Of a stretch of 64,000 bases of DNA, positions 59,915-64,000 are shown piece by piece (the stretch's first letter is position 1; each line of letters starts with the position of its first letter). This DNA is from Brevundimonas sp. SH203. Lineage in GTDB: Bacteria; Pseudomonadota; Alphaproteobacteria; Caulobacterales; Caulobacteraceae. The notes below the pieces were generated by a model. The model was not told the DNA's origin. It worked only from the letters and a program-made list of their open reading frames with translations, and made no database searches. Both the position numbers and the translations under genes were made by a program. The stretch is from NCBI RefSeq assembly GCF_002157625.1, contig NZ_BDMM01000005.1, positions 62,001-126,000 on the forward strand, in the 5' to 3' direction.

Positions 59915-59939
59915 GGAACGCGCTTCAAGCGTAACCGTT
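59915..59939 (+). promoter_or_regulatory. EcfG/SigT-type promoter upstream of the 572-residue protein gene
   Basis: GGAAC (59915-59919), 16 bases, CGTT (59936-59939): full match. It points to the gene at 60131, with about 190 bases of leader. A weak 54-codon frame in the leader is not convincing. Confidence 0.5.
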
Positions 59940-60130
59940 CGATCACGGTGACATTAGGGCCATGCGGCCCCGACCAGAAGGGAATTCGCTTCGAACGCCC
60001 TCACGCAAAATCCCCGCGAAGATGGTGCGTTCCGCCCGCGATTTCAACGCGGAAGCGGCGCGGCCCGCCGTCGGGGCCTGCAGTCGGGGCGAAAACCTCG
60101 CCTTAAAGGCTTGGCCTTCACAGTGACGGC

Positions 60131-61849
60131 ATGGCCGGTCCGATCCATTACGAAGTCTATGTCCGCAAGACCGCGCCGGCGGCCTGGACCCTGCTGATCG
60201 CCACCGAGAACCGCAAACAGGCCATCGCGGCGGCCGAGGACCAGCTCAAGGACCGTCTCGCCGTCGCCTCGCGCGTGACCAAGGAGACCCTGGACCCCGA
60301 GACGATGCAGTTCGCCTCCGTGACCATACTGACGCTGGGCGCGCCCGAGCCGCTCAGGAAAAAGGCGCCGGACGTGGCCCCCGGCCCCGCCTGCTCCAGC
60401 CCCGCCGAGCTTTACTCGCCCCACGCCCGCGCCCTGATCGGCCGGGTGCTGGAGGAGTGGCTGCGGCGCGAGGGCGTCACCGCCTTCGAACTGCTGCACC
60501 GCCCCGATGTGGCCGAGCGGCTGGAGGCGGCGGGGGTCGAGCTGCAGCACGCGATCCAGAAGGTCGCCGTCCCCGAAAGCCAGGCGACCGGCCAGGACGT
60601 CCACCCGCTGGTCCGCCACTATCACAAACTGACCGAACAGACGATCGTTCGGCTGCGAAAGGCCGGGCGCGCGGGTCTGTTCCCGTCGCTTCGGGATCGC
60701 TCCATCGCCGACCTGGCCCATCACTTCAACGGAGCGCCGGACCGCGCCTTTCGCATGGGCGGGGTAGTCGCCGCCGCCCTGGCCGACCAGACTGGCGCCC
60801 GCGCGCGCCTGTCGACCCTGATGGACCTGATGGACGCCGCGCCGGCGGACGGCCCGCCCCGCGCCCTGATCGTGGTGGCGGTGGAGCAGATCCTCGCCGA
60901 GATGCTGGCCGTGCGCCAGAATCTGAACGCGGTCCTGGGGCCGGCGCTGGACCAGGGCGCCAATCTGGCCGCCATCGTGCGGATGGTGGCCCCGGACGAG
61001 ATGGACGGCCTGCTGACGCTGGACCCGCGCCTGTCCCTGATGATGCCGACCATCGACGGCCCCGCCGCCCGGCTGGGCGTGCATCTGGCCGCCGGCGAGT
61101 TCCCGCTTCTGGCCGCGACCCTGGCCCGGATGGTGACGCAGGAGCTGACCAGCCCCCGCCGCCTTCGCCCCAACGACGCGGTCGGCGAAATCGACATCCT
61201 GCGCCTTCTGGCCATGGCGCTGACGGCCTCGGCCGGGCGTCTGCTGACGCTGGAAGACGTCCAGACCGCCTTCGTGGAACGCTCAAAGAGCCTGATCACC
61301 GCCGACTTCGTCGCCGCCTATGTCGCCGACTGCCAGACCGTTCTGGCCGAGGCCGAACGCCTGACCCGGCTATGCGAGAACGTGACCGGCGGGGCCAACA
61401 AGCGCGCCGCCGCCCGTTGGCTGGGCGCCTGCATCGACTCGCTGCGGTTCGAGACCGAGATGCGTCAGGCCGCGCCCGGCGGCCCCACCCCGTCGCACAA
61501 GCTGGCCATACTGGCGCGGCTGCAACGGGCGGTGGGCGCCGCCCATCTCGCCGAAAACGACCAGGCCCAGATTTCCAGGACCATCGGCGCGGTCGGCGCC
61601 CGGCTGGAGGCCGACGCCGGTCTGGTCGCCCAGATCGTGCGCGCCCCCGCCCCCGCGCCGCAGAAGCTGGCCGCCCTGCTGAAACTGGCCGCCGGCGAGG
61701 CGGGACCGCTGGGACCGTCGGCCGAACGCGCCCGCGCCGAGGCCGTCCGCCTGCTCCGCGCCCCCGAAACCCGCACCGCCCTGTCCGCCGCCCCCGACAG
61801 CGTCGCGACGCTTCGCGGCCTGATGCAGGCGGCGGGTCTGGCGGCCTGA
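60131..61849 (+). CDS. Large uncharacterised alpha-helical protein
   Basis: 572 residues. I recognise no domain. The N-terminal 75 residues (GPIHYEVYVRKTAPAAWTLLIATENRKQAI) look like a small alpha/beta module; the rest is Ala/Leu-rich helices without membrane segments or signal peptide. Segments such as FPSLRDRSIADLAHHFNGAPDRAFRMGG and RSKSLITADFVAAYVADC are well structured. It is possibly specific to Caulobacterales, next to chvI and behind an EcfG-type promoter. It ends four bases before a palindromic element. Confidence 0.72.
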   Translation: MAGPIHYEVYVRKTAPAAWTLLIATENRKQAIAAAEDQLKDRLAVASRVTKETLDPETMQFASVTILTLGAPEPLRKKAPDVAPGPACSSPAELYSPHARALIGRVLEEWLRREGVTAFELLHRPDVAERLEAAGVELQHAIQKVAVPESQATGQDVHPLVRHYHKLTEQTIVRLRKAGRAGLFPSLRDRSIADLAHHFNGAPDRAFRMGGVVAAALADQTGARARLSTLMDLMDAAPADGPPRALIVVAVEQILAEMLAVRQNLNAVLGPALDQGANLAAIVRMVAPDEMDGLLTLDPRLSLMMPTIDGPAARLGVHLAAGEFPLLAATLARMVTQELTSPRRLRPNDAVGEIDILRLLAMALTASAGRLLTLEDVQTAFVERSKSLITADFVAAYVADCQTVLAEAERLTRLCENVTGGANKRAAARWLGACIDSLRFETEMRQAAPGGPTPSHKLAILARLQRAVGAAHLAENDQAQISRTIGAVGARLEADAGLVAQIVRAPAPAPQKLAALLKLAAGEAGPLGPSAERARAEAVRLLRAPETRTALSAAPDSVATLRGLMQAAGLAA

Positions 61850-61853
61850 ACGC

Positions 61854-62050
61854 CTAGGTTCAATCGACATTCGTAAAGGCAGATGTCTCGGCTCGTCATT
61901 CCGGGGCTGAGCGAAGCGAAGAACCCGGAACCCAGGGGCCCGGTCGCGTTGTTGAACGCATCCAACGCCTGATACCCGCCTCCTGGGTCCCGGGTTCGTC
62001 CTTCGGACGCCCCGGAATGACGGTCATGGGTTGAATGTCGATGAACCTAG
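61854..62050. repeat. MITE-like palindromic element between convergent genes
   Basis: Outer inverted repeats CTAGGTTCA.TCGACATTC (61854-61872, one extra A) and its complement (62032-62050), then longer inner inverted arms (about 61894-61936 and 61982-62021) with CATTCCGGGGC and GCCCCGGAATG. The right end supplies the TAG stop of the zinc-ribbon gene. Whether it is a transposed unit or a bidirectional terminator cannot be told. Confidence 0.65.
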
Positions 62051-62376
62051 TCGAAGATGTCGAAGATGCTGTCGCGCTTCTTTTTCTTGTAGCGATAGTC
62101 GCCGTCGCGATGACGGTCGTCCCGGTATCGTTCGTCGCGATAGGACGGGCTGTGACCCCAGGGCTGACCCTGCGGCGGCGGCGCATAGGCGGGCTGCGCG
62201 GGCGCGGCCTGCACGGCGGCGGCGCGGCCCTCGTCCACGGCGGCGGACATCAGTTTTTCCAGCTCGCCGCGATCCAGCCAGACCCCGCGACAAGTCGGGC
62301 ACATGTCGAACTGCACGCCGTTCCGCTCCAGCGTCTGCATGGCGGCGTCGTCATTGGGGCACATCAACAGCGGCAT
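62047..62376 (-). CDS. TFIIB-type zinc-ribbon protein
   Basis: 109 residues. The zf-TFIIB motif is MCPNDDAAM ... FDMCPTCRGVWLDRGELEKLM, with Cys6, Cys26, Cys29; the second Cys of the first pair is replaced by Asp. A Gln/Pro/Tyr-rich middle and a basic tail (YRYKKKKRDSIFDIFD) follow. Family members are small zinc-binding proteins of unknown role. The ATG at 62376 has GGGAAG upstream. Confidence 0.85.
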   Translation of the reverse strand: MPLLMCPNDDAAMQTLERNGVQFDMCPTCRGVWLDRGELEKLMSAAVDEGRAAAVQAAPAQPAYAPPPQGQPWGHSPSYRDERYRDDRHRDGDYRYKKKKRDSIFDIFD

Positions 62377-62855
62377 CGGGCTTCCCGTTCGGTTTGGAAT
62401 GATCGGGCGGTCGACGCGACAGGCCAGGAGGGGAGAAGCCCCGCCGCGTCGACGCACCCGTGCGGTCCGACATCGCGTCCGGCGGCCCGGCGAAAGGAAG
62501 GGGAAAACGCCAGGTCGCGGTGACGCCAGAGGGGCCCGTTCCGCCCCTTCAAGCTAGGCGCCGCCCCGCCCCGCCGCCATGCGTCGCGCGGCCGCAGGAC
62601 GTTTCGTCGCCGCCCCATCCTATCGGCCGAGACGATGAGGCGTCTTTTCCGTGGGTTGCGTCGGACCAGCGACAATCCGCCGGTCACGCCGCCCAGCCGG
62701 GTTAGACTGCCGCCCCGGTCTTTGACATCGTCGCGCGCGCCGCCCCCACAGCCGGCGCGATCTGCACATTCAGACTATTCAGACTATTCAGACGGTGTTT
62801 TCGGCGCCCGTCTCGGCTCCATCGCCGGAAAAGTGCACAGATTGCACCCTAAAAA
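62377..62855. other. Intergenic region without convincing gene
   Basis: 479 bases between two minus-strand genes. It holds a GTCGACGCG / CGCGTCGAC inverted pair (62410-62418, 62445-62453) and an imperfect triple 9-bp repeat of ATTCAGACT (62768-62793). Short open frames on either strand lack good starts and coding character. Confidence 0.6.
62768..62793. repeat. Tandem 9-bp repeat ATTCAGACT, about 2.9 copies
   Basis: Copies at 62768-62776, 62777-62785 and 62786-62793 (the last lacks one base). Confidence 0.85.
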
Positions 62856-64000
62856 TCAGCACGCCTGCCCGGCCGCCCAGCCCGACGACCAGGCCCACTG
62901 GAAATTATAGCCGCCCAGCCAGCCGGTCACATCGACCGCCTCGCCGATGAAATACAGGCCCGGAACCGCCCTGGCCTGCATCGTCTGCTGGTCCAGCGCC
63001 GCCGTATCGACCCCGCCCAGCGTCACCTCGGCGGTGCGATAGCCTTCGGACCCCACCGGCTTGACGCTCCAGCCGTTGACCGCCTGGTCCAGCCGCCTCA
63101 GCACCTTGTCCGACAGGTCCGCCAGATTGCCCGACGCGCCCTCGCGCGCGCACAGGGTCTCGGCCAGACGACGGGGGATGATGTGGCTCAGCGCCGTATG
63201 CACGGCCTGACGCCCGTTCGCGGCCTTGGCCGCCTTCAGCGCCGCGAACACGTCCTGTCCCGGCGCCATCGCGGCGACAATGGCCTCGCCCTCGCGCCAG
63301 TAGGAGCTGATCTGAAGAATGGCCGGGCCGCTCAGCCCGCGATGGGTGAACAGCATCGCCTCGTTGAAACTGGCCTTTCGCGACTTCTCCGACGGGGCCG
63401 AGGCCACGCTTGCCTCCACCGCCACGCCCGCCAGCGGGGTCAAGGTCTCCAGCAGCCCCGCCTCGAACGTCAGGGGAACCAGCGCGGGCCGCGTCTCGGT
63501 GACGCGAATGTCGAACTGGCGCGCGACCTCATAGGCCCAGCCGGTCGCGCCCATCTTGGGGATGGACTTGCCGCCCGTCGCCACGATCAGGGACGTCGCC
63601 GTCGCCTGCGATCCGTCCGACAGGGCGGCCGTAAAGCCCTCGCCGTCGTGGGCCAGACGGTCCACCCCGGCCTTCATCTTCAGGGTGACGCCCGCCGCCG
63701 CCATGTCATCCGTCAGCATACGGACGATCTGTTTGGCGCTGTCGTCGCAGAACAGCTGGCCCAGCGTCTTCTCGTGCCAGGCGATGCCCGCCCGGTCGAT
63801 CCGCTTGATGAAGTCGTGCTGGGTGTAGCGGCGCAGGGCCGAGGTCGCGAACCGGGGGTTCTCGCCCAGGAAGTTCGCCGGCCCGCAGCCCAGATTGGTG
63901 AAGTTGCAGCGCCCGCCGCCGGAAATGCGAATCTTCTCGCCCGGCCGGTCAGCGTGATCCACGACCAGCACCCGGCGTCCGCGCCGCCCGGCCTCGATGG
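62856..64000 (-). CDS. HI0933/BaiN-type NAD(P)/FAD-dependent oxidoreductase (5' truncated)
   Basis: The frame is open to the window edge, so the N-terminus with the first FAD motif is missing. Visible are the family motifs KIRISGGGRCNFTNLG, CDDSAKQIVRMLTDDMAAAGV, IVATGGKSIPKMGATGWAY, THRGLSGPAILQISSYWREGE and the C-terminal LYFIGEAVDVTGWLGGYNFQWAWSSGWAAG. These flavoproteins resemble BaiN and YhiN; the substrate is unknown. Confidence 0.9.
   Translation of the reverse strand, partial: IEAGRRGRRVLVVDHADRPGEKIRISGGGRCNFTNLGCGPANFLGENPRFATSALRRYTQHDFIKRIDRAGIAWHEKTLGQLFCDDSAKQIVRMLTDDMAAAGVTLKMKAGVDRLAHDGEGFTAALSDGSQATATSLIVATGGKSIPKMGATGWAYEVARQFDIRVTETRPALVPLTFEAGLLETLTPLAGVAVEASVASAPSEKSRKASFNEAMLFTHRGLSGPAILQISSYWREGEAIVAAMAPGQDVFAALKAAKAANGRQAVHTALSHIIPRRLAETLCAREGASGNLADLSDKVLRRLDQAVNGWSVKPVGSEGYRTAEVTLGGVDTAALDQQTMQARAVPGLYFIGEAVDVTGWLGGYNFQWAWSSGWAAGQAC

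Noticed and set aside
59962..60125. A 54-codon ORF in the leader of the 572-residue protein gene
   Set aside because: No ribosome site and Arg/Pro-rich composition; it is not convincing as a gene.
61927..61950. GGAAC-N15-CGTT as a further EcfG promoter
   Set aside because: The spacing is 15, the motif lies within the palindromic repeat, and no plus-strand gene follows.

Overview
The window comes from a GC-rich alphaproteobacterium of the Caulobacteraceae, most likely Brevundimonas or a close relative. The evidence is a GcrA cell-cycle regulator, a PodJ-type polarity protein with a CtrA-like site in front, a complete Tad/Cpa pilus locus, ChvI/ChvG with an HPr-EIIA-HprK arm, and a TonB receptor paired with a beta-propeller phytase. 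No tRNA, rRNA, CRISPR array, prophage or classical insertion sequence was found. The window is mostly chromosomal core with small mobile or recombined patches.

Layout. 1-8.5 kb: ligase-associated helicase (5' end missing) and PdeM, a frameshifted VanZ-like gene, a sorbosone-dehydrogenase lipoprotein with a DUF2231 membrane protein, an HNH nuclease, a TRIC channel, an AlkA-type glycosylase and GluQRS. 8.5-13.6 kb: TIGR02186/TauE-SafE pair and podJ. 13.6-20.2 kb: a general-stress flavoprotein, argF and argD split by a small element carrying a GxxExxY gene, YcxB-like/M28 peptidase/ABC permease genes, and gcrA. 20.4-26.1 kb: apaG, dcd, an MFS exporter, dapE, a lipoprotein, a ferredoxin-like protein and an SRPBCC protein. 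26.1-37.1 kb: Tad pilus genes, pilA-cpaABCDEF-tadB-tadC on the minus strand and a divergent secretin-N-domain/TadE/TadF arm. 37.1-43.8 kb: pabB, a tyrosine phosphatase, an HTH regulator with a membrane partner, three envelope/stress genes, tyrosine-catabolism genes and an aldo/keto-reductase-like pseudoenzyme. 43.7-50.3 kb: btuB under a cobalamin riboswitch, mutS and lpdA. 50.5-56.0 kb: phytase receptor and phytase, a WYL regulator and RidA. 56.0-64.0 kb: HPr, EIIA, HPr kinase, ChvG, an intruding Cys-rich secreted-protein gene, ChvI, a large uncharacterised protein, a zinc-ribbon protein and a partial HI0933-type flavoprotein.

How it fits together. Three regulatory layers can be read from the DNA. 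The upstream regions of podJ and gcrA share a CtrA-like TTAA-N7-TTTA site, an identical DnaA-box-like decamer and GANTC methylation sites. Several stress or envelope genes carry EcfG/SigT-type promoters (GGAAC-N16/17-CGTT). btuB is under B12 control.

The least ordinary parts are two. The first is the TIR-bounded GxxExxY cassette between argD and argF, with a gene-less relative after mutS. The second is the chvI-chvG locus, where an AT-richer tract covers exactly the first membrane segment and periplasmic sensor domain of ChvG plus a small exported Cys-rich protein gene of opposite orientation.
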